In this document: piece by piece, positions 35,963 to 45,746 of the stretch
Layout of the letters: each line of letters opens with the position of its first letter
Numbering within the stretch: position 1 is the first letter of the stretch
From: an uncultured Bacteroidales bacterium
Lineage (GTDB): Bacteria; Bacteroidota; Bacteroidia; Bacteroidales; UBA932
Length of the DNA stretch: 64,000 nt
Reading direction: 5' to 3'
Assembly: GCA_944326365.1 (NCBI GenBank)
Contig: CALVDR010000003.1
Coordinates: forward strand, 1 to 64,000
Notes under the pieces: model-generated
What the model was told of the DNA's origin: nothing
The model's database searches: none
Seen by the model: only the letters and a program-made list of their open reading frames with translations
Made by a program: the position numbers and the translations under genes

Positions 35963-36319
35963 ATGGATAACAAAGAAATCAAGGTCATTGCTGATGCGAT
36001 GCTGGAAAAAAAAGGCGCAGATGTCGTGTCACTGGACCTTAGACCGATCGGAACAGCTATTTCCGACTACTTCATAGTGTGCAATGCCGATTCTACGACA
36101 AACGTCAATGCCATAGCCGACAACATAGAGGACAGGATGATAGAAAAATGCGGGAGAAAAGTGCTCCGTTCGCAAGGGAAAGAGAATTCTTTCTGGATCA
36201 TACTGGACTACGGCGACATAGTGGTCCATGTTTTCCAGACCGAGTACAGGGAATTCTACAGGCTGGAGGCGTTGTGGGCCGATGCGGAAAGGACGGAATT
36301 TTCGGATAGTCAGGAATAG
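35963..36319 (+). CDS. rsfS: Ribosome silencing factor
   Basis: 118 residues. Iojap/RsfS family protein that binds ribosomal protein L14 and blocks subunit joining in starvation. Family motifs visible are KKGADVVSLDLRPIGTAISDYFIVCNADS (about 17-45), IADNIEDRM and the C-terminal WIILDYGDIVVHVFQTEYREFYRLEALWADAE (about 74-105). It lies 31 bp upstream of ftsH in the same operon. Confidence 0.96.
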   Translation: MDNKEIKVIADAMLEKKGADVVSLDLRPIGTAISDYFIVCNADSTTNVNAIADNIEDRMIEKCGRKVLRSQGKENSFWIILDYGDIVVHVFQTEYREFYRLEALWADAERTEFSDSQE

Positions 36320-36350
36320 CCGGGCTGTACAGATAATCTTCGATAAGGAA

Positions 36351-38351
36351 ATGGATAACGGAAACAATACTTTCAACGACAATAACGGTCAGGGAAACGA
36401 CCGGCGTAAAACCGTAAACTTCAAGTTCAATTTCTCCTGGATATACATGCTGCTGATGCTAGTCATCGTCTGGATGTTTTTCAACCAGGGCGGGGCGAAT
36501 CCGCAGAAGATAGAATGGGAAGACGTGAAGGAGCAGATTCTGGCAGGTGATGTCAAGGAGATCGCTTTTGTCAGAAACGACTTTGAGGGGAAAGTGACCA
36601 TAAAGCCGGACAGACTGGAAAAATATGCCGACAAGTTCGGAGGGAATATCCCTTCCAAGTCGCCGCATTTCATATTTCTGGTTTCCGCCAGTTTCAATCC
36701 GGAGGAGACTTTCGGCGAACTGAATGATTCCCTTCCTGAAAGCGACCGTTTCAGGCTGGTGATAGAAAACAACAACAAGGTCTGGGGGTCGGTGCTCGAG
36801 TGGATACTTTTCCCTCTGCTTCTGATTCTGATGTGGGTCTTCATGTTCCGCGGTTTCAACCGCAATGTCGGCCCGGGCGGACCCGGCGGTATTTTCAATG
36901 TGGGGAAATCTACCGGAAAACTGGCAGAAAAGAACAGTATCACGGTGACATTCAAGGATGTGGCAGGTCTGTACGGTGCCAAGGAGGAAGTGATGGAAAT
37001 CGTGGACTTCCTGAAAAACCCGAAGAAATATACCGCGCTCGGAGGCAAGATCCCGAAGGGAGCCCTTCTGGTCGGGCCTCCAGGTACAGGAAAGACCTTG
37101 CTGGCCAAGGCTGTGGCAGGGGAGGCGAATGTGCCTTTCTTCTCCATTTCCGGTTCGGATTTCGTGGAGATGTTCGTGGGTGTGGGAGCATCCAGGGTGA
37201 GAGACCTGTTCCGCCAGGCCAAGGAGAAGGCTCCGTGCATAGTCTTCATAGATGAGATAGATGCAGTGGGCCGCGCCAGAAGCAAGAACGTGGGATTTTC
37301 TTCGAATGACGAGAGGGAGAACACCCTGAACCAGCTGCTTACGGAGATGGACGGTTTCGACTCGAACTCTGGCGTCATAATACTGGCTGCCACGAACAGG
37401 GCCGATATTCTGGACAAGGCCCTGCTCCGTGCCGGACGTTTCGACAGGCAGATCTATGTGGACCTTCCTGATCTGAAGGAGCGCGAGGAAATATTCAAGG
37501 TCCATCTGAAAGGACTGAAACTGGCGCCTGACTTCGACGTGGAGTTTCTGGCCAAGCATACTCCGGGCTTCTCCGGTGCCGATATAGCGAATGTCTGCAA
37601 TGAGTCCGCGCTTACAGCTGCAAGAAAGAACAAGACAGAGATCGACAGGCAGGATTTCCTGGATTCGGTGGACAGGATCATAGGAGGACTTGAGAGAAAG
37701 AACAAGATCATCACTCCGGAAGAGAAGAAGTCCATAGCGCATCATGAGGCCGGACATGCCACTGTCAGCTGGCTGCTTCCGAATGCGAATCCTCTGTTCA
37801 AGGTGACGATCGTGCCGCGCGGACAGGCTTTGGGTGCGGCGTGGTATCTTCCTGAAGAACGGCAGCTCGAAACCAGGGAGCAGATGATGGATCAGATGTG
37901 CTCACTGATAGGGGGACGTGTGGCTGAGGAAATAGTGAACGGGCAGCCGTCTACAGGGGCGCTGAACGATCTCGAACGTCTGACCAAGTCAGCATATGCG
38001 ATGGTCGTATACTATGGCATGAGCGATAAGATCGGAACGGTATCCTACTATGACTCTACCGGGTCGAGAGGTTATGAACTGAGCAAGCCTTACAGTGAAA
38101 AGACTGCCGAACTCATCGATGAGGAAGTGAAGGCCCTGATAAACAGGATTCATGACAGGACATACAGGATTCTGACGGAGAACAAGGATAAATTCCTGGA
38201 ACTTGCCGCTCTGCTGCTCGAAAAAGAGGTCATTTTCGCGGATGACATGGAGCGTATATTCGGGCCGAGGGCCAATGCTTCCGGTGCCGGAATGGCGGAA
38301 GAAAAGGTTTCTGCTGAAGCCGAAGAAAAGGCGGAAGAATCCGAGTCTTAA
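36351..38351 (+). CDS. ftsH: ATP-dependent zinc metalloprotease FtsH
   Basis: 666 residues from the ATG at 36351; the frame extends 41 codons upstream within rsfS but that part is not family-like. Membrane-bound AAA+ protease degrading misfolded membrane proteins and short-lived regulators. Order of parts: an Asn-rich N-terminus, membrane helix 1 (about 30-44), a periplasmic domain, helix 2 (about 151-167), a Gly-rich linker, Walker [10 protein letters not shown] (242-250), Walker B IVFIDEID (about 297-304), the second region of homology ending RAGRFDR, and the zinc motif HEAGH (465-469). The C-terminus is acidic and repetitive (Ala/Glu/Lys). cdsA follows after 11 bp. Confidence 0.98.
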   Translation: MDNGNNTFNDNNGQGNDRRKTVNFKFNFSWIYMLLMLVIVWMFFNQGGANPQKIEWEDVKEQILAGDVKEIAFVRNDFEGKVTIKPDRLEKYADKFGGNIPSKSPHFIFLVSASFNPEETFGELNDSLPESDRFRLVIENNNKVWGSVLEWILFPLLLILMWVFMFRGFNRNVGPGGPGGIFNVGKSTGKLAEKNSITVTFKDVAGLYGAKEEVMEIVDFLKNPKKYTALGGKIPKGALLVGPPGTGKTLLAKAVAGEANVPFFSISGSDFVEMFVGVGASRVRDLFRQAKEKAPCIVFIDEIDAVGRARSKNVGFSSNDERENTLNQLLTEMDGFDSNSGVIILAATNRADILDKALLRAGRFDRQIYVDLPDLKEREEIFKVHLKGLKLAPDFDVEFLAKHTPGFSGADIANVCNESALTAARKNKTEIDRQDFLDSVDRIIGGLERKNKIITPEEKKSIAHHEAGHATVSWLLPNANPLFKVTIVPRGQALGAAWYLPEERQLETREQMMDQMCSLIGGRVAEEIVNGQPSTGALNDLERLTKSAYAMVVYYGMSDKIGTVSYYDSTGSRGYELSKPYSEKTAELIDEEVKALINRIHDRTYRILTENKDKFLELAALLLEKEVIFADDMERIFGPRANASGAGMAEEKVSAEAEEKAEESES

Positions 38352-38362
38352 ACTGAACTTCT

Positions 38363-39193
38363 ATGAAGAATTTGATAATCAGGACATTGACAGGGATAGG
38401 CTTTGTCGCCGTAGTCATAGCCTGCATATTGTGGAACAAATATTCCTTTGCCGTACTGATGGTGGGACTGATGACGGTGATGATGCTGGAGTTCTACCGG
38501 ATGACGATGAGGGGGGAGTATGTCTTTTCCCAGGTGCTGTCCATTCTGGCAGCGACAGTGATGTTTGCCGTGACTTTTCTGTACAGGGGGTTCAATTTTC
38601 CCGGTAGGCTGGTTATCCTGGCTGTCATCCCTGTGTTCGTGATGATGATCAACTCCCTGTATGTAAAGGACAAGACTGATTTCGGAAAGTTCGCGAATCT
38701 TTACACGGCCCTGTTGTACATAGCCGTACCGATGGCCATGACAAATCTTGTGGCATTCCCTCATCTGGGACAATATGACGGTATCCTTCTCCTTAGCTTT
38801 TTCATCATCATCTGGGTTTCGGATATCGGAGGCTATCTCTTCGGGATGTCCATAGGCCAGAAATTCGGAAAGAAGCTTTTCCCGGAGATTTCGCCGAAGA
38901 AGTCATGGGCCGGTTTCTGGGGAGGCCTTTTCCTGGCTGTATGCGCAGGGGTAGCATTGCATTATGCCGGTCTTTTGAAATATCCGCTCTGGCACTGTAT
39001 CATATTGGCTGTGCTCATGAATATTTTCGGAGTTTACGGGGATCTGATAGAGTCGCAGTGGAAACGGTATTATGCCGTGAAGGATTCAGGGACTATCATG
39101 CCGGGACATGGCGGCATTCTGGACAGGCTCGACAGCGCGCTTCTGGCCTTGCCGCTAGGCATCATGTATCTGATGGTCGTGAATATACTTTGA
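38363..39193 (+). CDS. cdsA: Phosphatidate cytidylyltransferase
   Basis: 276 residues with about eight membrane segments. It makes CDP-diacylglycerol, precursor of all phospholipid head-group classes. The C-terminal signature is present: ISPKKSWAGFWGGLF (about 176-190) and GDLIESQWKRYYAVKDSGTIMPGHGGILDRLDS (about 227-259), the last part being the CDS family hallmark. It belongs to the rsfS-ftsH operon and lies just before psd, which has its own -7 element. Confidence 0.95.
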   Translation: MKNLIIRTLTGIGFVAVVIACILWNKYSFAVLMVGLMTVMMLEFYRMTMRGEYVFSQVLSILAATVMFAVTFLYRGFNFPGRLVILAVIPVFVMMINSLYVKDKTDFGKFANLYTALLYIAVPMAMTNLVAFPHLGQYDGILLLSFFIIIWVSDIGGYLFGMSIGQKFGKKLFPEISPKKSWAGFWGGLFLAVCAGVALHYAGLLKYPLWHCIILAVLMNIFGVYGDLIESQWKRYYAVKDSGTIMPGHGGILDRLDSALLALPLGIMYLMVVNIL

Positions 39194-39231
39194 AACGGAC
39201 AAGATTATTTCGGCTATTCGGTAAAATTTCA

Positions 39232-39239
39232 TAACTTTG
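39232..39239 (+). promoter_or_regulatory. Putative -7 element of the psd promoter
   Basis: TAACTTTG matches TAnnTTTG, 23 bp before the psd start. The -33 region is not an exact match. Confidence 0.5.
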
Positions 39240-39262
39240 CAGGTTGATAATCATTACTCATT

Positions 39263-39925
39263 ATGACTGTACATAGAGGCGGTTGGAGAATAATTCTCGC
39301 GGTGTGGGTGGCTTGTAGTTTGCTGGTCTGGCTGATTCTGCATTTTATAAGCTGTCTGTACGTCTCTATTCCTCTGGTCGCGGTCCTTATTTTCTTCATG
39401 GGGTTCGTGCTCTATTTTTTCCGCATTCCTTCCCGGACGCTTCCCGAAGGAGACGGCCTGGTGACGGCAGTCGCTGACGGGGAGATTGTCGTAATAGACC
39501 GGGTATATGAACCGGAATTCCTGAAGAGGGAATGCATCCAGGTTTCCATTTACATGGATTTTTTCAATGTCCATGTGAATTTCTGGCCTGTAAGCGGGAC
39601 AGTTTCCTACTACAAGTATCATCCGGGCAGATATTTCCTGGCTTTCCTGCCGAAGGCGTCGGAACTGAACGAACACACTTCCGTATGTGTGAATACGGAG
39701 TACGGCGATGTCTTCTTCAAGCAGCTGGCCGGTACTTTCTGCAGAAGGATAGAATGCTATGCGGAAGTGGGGAAACCGGAGAGCAGGGGGAAACAGTGCG
39801 GAATCATCAAGTTCGGCTCCAGAATAGATATTTACCTGCCTCTTGATGCAGACATAAAGGTGAGCCTGGGAGAAGAAGTAAGGGCCTGTGAGACGGTCAT
39901 TGCTGTGTTGGAAAAAAACAGATAG
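39263..39925 (+). CDS. psd: Phosphatidylserine decarboxylase, short (PSD-A) type
   Basis: 220 residues. Pyruvoyl enzyme converting phosphatidylserine to phosphatidylethanolamine. Two N-terminal membrane segments (about 10-55), then FRIPSRTLPEGDGLVTAVADGEIV, VSIYMDFFNVHVNFWPVSG (about 95-113) and the self-cleavage site IKFGSRIDIYLP (Gly-Ser near 195), from which the pyruvoyl group arises. The short length and the GSR site match the PSD-A group. PssA and CdsA in the same window supply its substrate route. Confidence 0.95.
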   Translation: MTVHRGGWRIILAVWVACSLLVWLILHFISCLYVSIPLVAVLIFFMGFVLYFFRIPSRTLPEGDGLVTAVADGEIVVIDRVYEPEFLKRECIQVSIYMDFFNVHVNFWPVSGTVSYYKYHPGRYFLAFLPKASELNEHTSVCVNTEYGDVFFKQLAGTFCRRIECYAEVGKPESRGKQCGIIKFGSRIDIYLPLDADIKVSLGEEVRACETVIAVLEKNR

Positions 39926-39954
39926 GAGATACGTCAAGGTGACGTCTGATATTT

Positions 39955-41292
39955 ATGGAAGAAATTTTTATAATCATTCTGCTGATTCTTTTGAACGGTG
40001 TTTTCGCGATGTCGGAAATCGCCATCATTTCTGCAAGAAAATCCAGTCTGCAGGCTGATGCGAACAAAGGAAGCAAGGCTGCACGGACCGCACTTAACCT
40101 CGCGCAGGATCCGGACAGGTTCCTTTCAGCCGTGCAGGTCGGCATAACCCTTATCGGAATCCTGACCGGTATTTTTTCCGGAAACAAGATAGCCGCAGAG
40201 TTTTCCGCAGTGCTTCAGAAAGCCGGGATGACAGCTGCGGCCGCATCGGCACTGGCCCAGACCATCATAGTGATACTCGTGATGTTCCTCACCCTGATTT
40301 TCGGAGAACTTGTCCCCAAGCGTATAGCCATGAGCGCTTCCGAGAGGGTTTCGAAAATAGTGGCCGGACCGATGAAATTCATCTCGATGATAGCCGCTCC
40401 TTTCGTATGGCTGCTGGCCAAAACCACTTCGCTGGTGACTAAAATGCTGGGAATCAGGTATCAGGAGACCAAAGTTACAGAAGAGGAGATCAAGTCCATC
40501 ATCCAGGAGGGAACCGACGAGGGGGAAGTTTCGCCGGTGGAACAGGATCTGGTAGAGAGAGTCTTTGCTTTGGGAGACCTTAAGGTGAGCACCATCATGA
40601 CCCACAGGGCAGACATAGTATGGCTGGACCTTGAGATGACGGACCAGGAGATCAGAGAGACTATCGAGTCCAATATCTTCGAGGAATATCCGGTGGTGGA
40701 AGATGATCTCGACCATGTGGTCGGGGTGCTCTCCCTAAAGGAATATGTGCTGAATATAGGCAAGGAGGGCAGTCTGGATCTCAGGAAAATGATGAAGGAG
40801 CCGGAGTATTTCCATGAGAACATGAATGTCTACTCCGTGCTTGAGCAGATGAAGCAGAAGAAGATCAGCAGGGCGCTGGTATGCGACGAATTCGGTTCAT
40901 GCTCCGGTATCATCACCCTCAAGGATATAATGGAAGCCCTTGTGGGCAATATCAATGATGACCACGAAGACCCTGATATCGTGGCAAGGGCCGACAATGA
41001 CGGCTGGCTGGTGGACGGCATGTGTCCGATGTACGATTTCCTGAGACACTTTGACATCGAAGATTCCATGGAGGATTTCGAATATACTACTGTCGCCGGA
41101 CTGATTCTCGATGAACTGGATCATATGCCTGTAGCCGGCGAAAAGGTGACATGGCGGGATTTCTGCTTCGAAGTCGTGGATATGGACGGGGCCAGAATAG
41201 ACAAGGTGATAGTCAAGAAGGAGACGCCGGAATCCGGTGAAAAAGAGCCAGGTCAGGATGTTCCGGCGGCAGGTCAGATTGCCGCCAAATAA
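39955..41292 (+). CDS. CNNM/CorC-type membrane protein with CBS domains (TlyC/hemolysin family)
   Basis: 445 residues. It has an N-terminal DUF21 (CNNM transmembrane) domain with about four membrane segments and the motif LILLNGVFAMSEIAIISARKSSL (about 7-29), then a CBS pair (about 208-335; DRADIVWLD- and ALVCDEFGSCSGIITLKDIMEALVGNI-like parts) and a C-terminal CorC_HlyC domain (TVAGLILDELDHMPVAGEKV, about 379-398). Such proteins take part in Mg2+/Co2+ efflux or homeostasis; the older name haemolysin is not supported. The stop codon is 5 bp before MITE-like copy A. Confidence 0.92.
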   Translation: MEEIFIIILLILLNGVFAMSEIAIISARKSSLQADANKGSKAARTALNLAQDPDRFLSAVQVGITLIGILTGIFSGNKIAAEFSAVLQKAGMTAAAASALAQTIIVILVMFLTLIFGELVPKRIAMSASERVSKIVAGPMKFISMIAAPFVWLLAKTTSLVTKMLGIRYQETKVTEEEIKSIIQEGTDEGEVSPVEQDLVERVFALGDLKVSTIMTHRADIVWLDLEMTDQEIRETIESNIFEEYPVVEDDLDHVVGVLSLKEYVLNIGKEGSLDLRKMMKEPEYFHENMNVYSVLEQMKQKKISRALVCDEFGSCSGIITLKDIMEALVGNINDDHEDPDIVARADNDGWLVDGMCPMYDFLRHFDIEDSMEDFEYTTVAGLILDELDHMPVAGEKVTWRDFCFEVVDMDGARIDKVIVKKETPESGEKEPGQDVPAAGQIAAK

Positions 41293-41297
41293 TATTT

Positions 41298-41506
41298 AAC
41301 GTCAGTTCGACGAATTATTTTACTTAGTACCAGAGACTTCGTCGAACTGACGTTACGATTTCTTCGAAATCTCCTTCCTTTTACGTGTCACCCCTCCTAA
41401 ATCCTCCCCTTCATATGGGAGGACTTGCCTACGGATTCGTTCCACGAATCCTCTAAAAGAGGTAGTTCTCTGAAATTCACTGCGTTCTTTTCATCGAACT
41501 CACGTT
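41298..41506 (+). mobile_element. MITE-like repeat, copy A (209 bp)
   Basis: Bounded by inverted termini: left AACGTCAGTTCGACGAA, right reading TTCATCGAACTCACGTT. ATTT flanks both ends. Inside are several small perfect or near-perfect hairpins: a long one from GTCAGTTCGACGAA to TTCGTCGAACTGAC (41303-41352 region), GATTTC-TTC-GAAATC, CCTCCCC...GGGAGG, GATTCG/CGAATC and CCTCT/AGAGG. There is no reading frame. It matches copy B in reverse complement, apart from a central stretch where B is about 85 bp longer. It lies between the CNNM-type gene and ispG and fills nearly all of that 241-bp gap. Confidence 0.85.
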
Positions 41507-41533
41507 ATTTAGGCTGAAAAGGTGGAATTCTTT

Positions 41534-42865
41534 TCAGTTGCCTTCAATCAGTTCGAGCAGCCTGTCTATAGCCTCGTTCTCCGGAATGTGTTTCAGTACA
41601 GGGGTCTTTTTCCTGTAGATAGTGACTTTGTGTCCACCTTCGCCCACATAGCCCCAGTCCGCATCGGCCATTTCTCCGGGGCCGTTCACTATACAGCCCA
41701 TCACTGCTATCACCATGCCTTTCAGATGGGATGTACGCCGTTTCACCTCGTTGAATGTTTCTTCAAGGTTGTACATGGTACGCCCGCATCCGGGACATGC
41801 CACGTATTCTGGCTTGTAGAAACGTCTTCTGGCCGCCTGGAGAAGTTCGTCAGAGAAGTATGCGGCTTCCTCACTCCCGTCAAGACGGATTTCGGAGCCG
41901 TCCGCTGCACGGTAGCTTCCCCTGAATTCCACATCATCGATTTTTCTGTCAAGAAGCATCTTTCCGAAGTCGCAGGCCATGTCAAGCATGAACCGTTCGC
42001 GGGACGGAGCCTCGTAGACAGCAGTGGCTTTGCCGCCTTCGATATTCAGACTGACCATCGATGAATGCAGTCTGTGACCGTACCTGTCAGCCAGATACTG
42101 AGCCACCGGTATTTCGTTGACGGGATCTTCAGTCAGTGACACCCTTATGGTGTCTCCGATGCCTTCCGACAGCAGGGCGGAGATGCCTGCCGCTGATTTT
42201 ATTCTTCCCGAGTCACCGTTTCCCGCTTCCGTCACCCCGAGGTGAAGAGGATAGGCCATCCCTCTTTCCTCCATGGCCCTGGCCAGAAGCCTGTATGCTT
42301 CGACCATGACTATGGTATTGCTGGCTTTCAGAGAAACCACTACATCATGAAAGTCATTTTCTTCACACAGCCCGAGCCATTCCATTGCGGCCTCCTTCAT
42401 GGCCAGAGAGGTGTTCCCGTACAGTGTCGTGATCCTGTCCCCGAGAGAACCGTGGTTCAGTCCTATCCTGATGGCTGTGCCGTGCTCTTTGCAGACCTTC
42501 ACCAGTCTGGCGAACTGTTCTTTCGCACGGTCGAAATCCTTGTGGAAATTTCCAGGGTTAATCCTTACCTTTTCCACCGTTTCTGCGGCTGCTATGGCTA
42601 TTTCGGACGAGAAATGTACATCAGCCACCAGCGGCGTGTCTATTCCGCATTCCCTGAGTCTTTCCCTTACCGCGGCGAGGGCCTGCACATCGTCCAGTGT
42701 GGGGACAGTAAGCCGGATAAGTCCGGCTCCTGCTTCATACAGCCTTTTGCACTGGGCTACGGAAGCGTCTATGTCCGATGTACGGGTATTGCACATCGAC
42801 TGTACTACGATGGGATGTCCGCCTCCTATGATGACATTCCCGACTTTGACTTCTCTTGTCTGCAT
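41534..42865 (-). CDS. ispG: 4-hydroxy-3-methylbut-2-enyl diphosphate synthase, insert-bearing form
   Basis: 443 residues. Iron-sulphur enzyme of the MEP isoprenoid pathway, reducing MEcPP to HMBPP. The N-terminal TIM barrel is clear (VGNVIIGGGHPIVVQSMCNTRT; VADVHFSSEIAI; KVRINPGNF). The C-terminal domain has the [4Fe-4S] cysteines in VACPGCGRTMYNLEETF (about 355-371) and VMGCIVNGPGEMADADWGYVG (about 391-411). Between the barrel and the cluster domain sits an extra segment of roughly 90 residues (about 265-350). The insert-bearing IspG of plants and many Bacteroidota is around 600 residues, so this copy seems to have a much reduced middle domain. Confidence 0.94.
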   Translation of the reverse strand: MQTREVKVGNVIIGGGHPIVVQSMCNTRTSDIDASVAQCKRLYEAGAGLIRLTVPTLDDVQALAAVRERLRECGIDTPLVADVHFSSEIAIAAAETVEKVRINPGNFHKDFDRAKEQFARLVKVCKEHGTAIRIGLNHGSLGDRITTLYGNTSLAMKEAAMEWLGLCEENDFHDVVVSLKASNTIVMVEAYRLLARAMEERGMAYPLHLGVTEAGNGDSGRIKSAAGISALLSEGIGDTIRVSLTEDPVNEIPVAQYLADRYGHRLHSSMVSLNIEGGKATAVYEAPSRERFMLDMACDFGKMLLDRKIDDVEFRGSYRAADGSEIRLDGSEEAAYFSDELLQAARRRFYKPEYVACPGCGRTMYNLEETFNEVKRRTSHLKGMVIAVMGCIVNGPGEMADADWGYVGEGGHKVTIYRKKTPVLKHIPENEAIDRLLELIEGN

Positions 42866-42906
42866 GGTTCAGTCAGTTGTTATTCCGAAAGAATTCCTTT
42901 TTATAA

Positions 42907-43884
42907 TCATTGTATTCCGGTTTCTGAAGCCCCGCTTTCCGCAGGTACGTTCGATTGTATCGTCCTGATGAGTCCGAGATGCTCCCTGGCTTCCTGTCTT
43001 AGTGCATGTTTGGTCTTTCCTACACGTTTCGTGAGCTGGAAGTGCACTCCCACGGAAAATATGAAATTTGCCGGATAGGCATATCTGTAATAGTACTGGC
43101 TGTAGTAGTCAGGCTTGTACAGAGAGCCGAAAGAATGTTTGTACATGGCGGTGAAGTGCACTTCCACCGGGTCGAATATGAAAGCGAAACCTGCACCTCC
43201 CTTGATGCCGTAGTCCAGTCTCAGGTCCGTGTCCAGAAAGGAGCTCCTTATTTCGTCCGGCACACCTTCCCCGAATCTTTGTATGCTCAGCCTGTAGCCT
43301 CCGTACAGCCCCAGATTCACCATCAGCTTCATTTTCCAGAAGTCGAAATGGCAATGTGCCATCACAGGCACTTCCACCACCTGCATCAGGGCACCTGTAG
43401 CACCTTCCACGGTAGGAGTATATCCTTCATCATCCTCTTCGAACTGATAGCCCTCCTGACCATAGAATATGCCGGCCTGAATGCCGAAATACGGCATATA
43501 GCCGAACATTTTTCCGTAGCGGGTATACAGGAATCCGAAATTTACCGGCACGAAGCGGAATTTCTGCTGCATGCTCGGATTCCAGCTCACCTGGCTGATT
43601 CCCATCCCGTACTGGAATCCTATCATAGTATAGTCATTGATAGGAATATCCCTGTTCAGATCCAGGCTGTCCAGAAAGCCGTCGCTCAGAGAGTCTATCT
43701 CCAGCGTCACCATATCCAGTCCTGTGGTATCTTTCGTGACCGTGGCTTCCGTATTTTCTTCTTCTTCGACAGACATACCCTGAGGCAGCTGTGCCATCGC
43801 CTCATGCATGTCTGTCAATGCCGGTACCGCTGCCGCGGCCAACAGACAAAATACCTTCCGAAGTTTTTTCATCTGCACTTTCAT
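42907..43884 (-). CDS. Outer-membrane beta-barrel protein
   Basis: 325 residues with an N-terminal signal peptide (MKKLRKVFCLLAAAAVPALTD; the start could be the Met at residue 5). The body is a series of alternating strands rich in Tyr, Phe and Gly (FQYGMGISQVSWNPSMQ, FVPVNFGFLYTRYGKMFGYMPYFGIQAGIFYG, MKLMVNLGLYGGYRLSI), as in small Bacteroidota porin-like or PorT-like barrels. The last 40 residues are basic and hydrophilic. No exact function can be given. Its start overlaps the stop of the upstream Ig-like lipoprotein gene by 4 bp, so the two are translated together and may act together in the envelope. Confidence 0.8.
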   Translation of the reverse strand: MKVQMKKLRKVFCLLAAAAVPALTDMHEAMAQLPQGMSVEEEENTEATVTKDTTGLDMVTLEIDSLSDGFLDSLDLNRDIPINDYTMIGFQYGMGISQVSWNPSMQQKFRFVPVNFGFLYTRYGKMFGYMPYFGIQAGIFYGQEGYQFEEDDEGYTPTVEGATGALMQVVEVPVMAHCHFDFWKMKLMVNLGLYGGYRLSIQRFGEGVPDEIRSSFLDTDLRLDYGIKGGAGFAFIFDPVEVHFTAMYKHSFGSLYKPDYYSQYYYRYAYPANFIFSVGVHFQLTKRVGKTKHALRQEAREHLGLIRTIQSNVPAESGASETGIQ

Positions 43885-45686
43885 TTGAACATTTCCCCTA
43901 CATCAATGCTCTGCTCAAGTTCTGTCATCTCGGGTATTTCGAGAAATGCGGTCCCGTCATCCAGCTTGAAGAACTTGACTTTTTCCGGCTGCTTGTGCTC
44001 CAGAAGGTTTCCCGTGTCTACGAGTCCGTTCCTGTTCAGGTCTTCGGTCAGCCTTATGGAATATTTCCCTGTCTTGATGTACGGGAAAAGCAGGGTGGTA
44101 TCTTTTTCCACTATGAAGGACCTGATGGTCTGGTCCCGCTTTTCATTGAGCAGGTCGATGATGTATTTGTTGTGTACATTGTCCAGTACCAGGTTCAGGG
44201 AACTGAGCTTGTCATCGTTCGGAAGCATCACTTTCACTTCGGAACTGTCATTGTAGAACCCGTTTATATCCTTGAACTTGTGCTGCGGCACTTTCAGGAA
44301 GTACTCATAGCCTGGCAGCAGTCTTGACGTAGGTCTCACTACATATTTTCTGAGATTCAGGCTGTCCTGTACCACCGTATACGTGTCTGTGAACTCCTGC
44401 TGCTTCGGATTCAGATAGCGGAATTCCAGGGAATCGAAGGCGGACTCCACCAGCGGATACTTGAATTCTATCTCGAATCCGTACTGTTCTACCGTTTCAG
44501 GCTGGGCCGTGATAGTGAAGACAGTGGTGGTATCCTCTTTCTTGATATCTTTTCTCGAACTTTTGGCCACGGCCATTTCCCGCGGCTTTGCCAGCTTGAC
44601 TTCTTCTACGGTAGGCACCAGATTCCCGAGAGTGTCGGTCTTCAGGTAGTCCACGTTCAGGAAAAGGGTGTCCGGCAGGGGATTCGGGTCATTGACCCAT
44701 ATTTCGAGACTGTCCTGTTCGAGGTTGAACTGCGTGATGAGCCTGTCGGCAGGTATTCCGGTCATCCATATGGAGTCTATCTGTGCATACGGAGCCATGA
44801 ACGTGATATAGGCCGTCCTTTCCCCTATGCGCTCCTTGTTCATGATCATCTGTTTCGAAGGCACTTCCTTGAAAAGGTTCAGTTCGTATTCGGTCTTTCT
44901 GGCCTGACAGGCGACAGTGTCCGTCATGATGTATTTCTGCAGCTCCGGTATCGAATCATTGACCTTCTGCGAAGGTCTTATAAGGGTATCGATGAACGCC
45001 ACCTGCTCCTGATCGGCTTCGTAGATGTTGTTGTTGTTCATGTCCATGATAGCGTACATCCTGTAGACGGTGTCCTGTATGTTTCTGAGACAGAAGAATC
45101 CCCAGTCATCGGTCTTGATGGCCGCATCGGGCCTGCGCTTGAAGATGGCGGAATCCGAATGGTCCTTGTAAAGCATTACTGTCGCACCTTTTACTGGCAT
45201 GAGTGTATTGCAGTCCTGCACCAGGCCGGTCACCATCATGGAATCTATGTGTTTCCCGGTGGAAAAGACCAGCGCGTAGCCGGGATACATGTTGCCTTCA
45301 TTGTTGTCGGCTATGGCGTTGGTGACATCCAGCACATAAGTCTTGTTCGAGTCGAGATCGGACTCGAATGTCACTATGACGCTCTTGTTCCTGAGCCTGT
45401 ATTTCGGGGTTTTCTCCAGTGGCGGTGAAAGGAAGAGGCTCTGGGCATCCTTCACGACCACGAACTCGTCGAATGTCAGGGATATCTGCGTCTTGTGCCT
45501 GGTCACCATGGTATCGCCGGGCAGCGGCCAGTATTTCAGAAGTACCGGAGGAATGGTGTCTTTCGGCCCTCCGCTCGGCGGTGTCGTGGTATTCGCGCAT
45601 GACGGGGAGAATACCAGCACCCCTATGGCAGCGAGGACTGTCAGGAGGGGGAGATATTGTGATAAAAATCTTTTCATCGGATTCAC
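43881..45686 (-). CDS. Ig-like domain lipoprotein
   Basis: 601 residues. Lipobox-like VLVFSPSCA places the lipid-anchored Cys at about 30, followed by TTTPPSGGPKDTIPPVLL, the start of an SbsA-type Ig-like domain (Big_5; about 45-140, with ISLTFDEFVVV and SNKTYVLDVTNAIADNNEGN). The remainder is further beta-rich modules including SALPG-free stretches such as DWGFFCLRNIQDTVYRMYAIMDMNNNNIYE. This family of long exported lipoproteins is common in Bacteroidota; the role is unknown. It is translationally coupled to the beta-barrel gene downstream (ATGA). Confidence 0.82.
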   Translation of the reverse strand: MNPMKRFLSQYLPLLTVLAAIGVLVFSPSCANTTTPPSGGPKDTIPPVLLKYWPLPGDTMVTRHKTQISLTFDEFVVVKDAQSLFLSPPLEKTPKYRLRNKSVIVTFESDLDSNKTYVLDVTNAIADNNEGNMYPGYALVFSTGKHIDSMMVTGLVQDCNTLMPVKGATVMLYKDHSDSAIFKRRPDAAIKTDDWGFFCLRNIQDTVYRMYAIMDMNNNNIYEADQEQVAFIDTLIRPSQKVNDSIPELQKYIMTDTVACQARKTEYELNLFKEVPSKQMIMNKERIGERTAYITFMAPYAQIDSIWMTGIPADRLITQFNLEQDSLEIWVNDPNPLPDTLFLNVDYLKTDTLGNLVPTVEEVKLAKPREMAVAKSSRKDIKKEDTTTVFTITAQPETVEQYGFEIEFKYPLVESAFDSLEFRYLNPKQQEFTDTYTVVQDSLNLRKYVVRPTSRLLPGYEYFLKVPQHKFKDINGFYNDSSEVKVMLPNDDKLSSLNLVLDNVHNKYIIDLLNEKRDQTIRSFIVEKDTTLLFPYIKTGKYSIRLTEDLNRNGLVDTGNLLEHKQPEKVKFFKLDDGTAFLEIPEMTELEQSIDVGEMFK

Positions 45687-45746
45687 GTTAAAAATTCAAG
45701 TGGCGGCGATGCCTCAAAGGTCGTGCCTGAATCATGGAAATACGGG

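Noticed and set aside
43006..44256. 416-codon plus-strand frame across the beta-barrel and Ig-lipoprotein genes
   Set aside because: Antisense shadow; composition rich in His, Phe and Arg, no recognisable motif, and it spans the junction of two well-supported genes.
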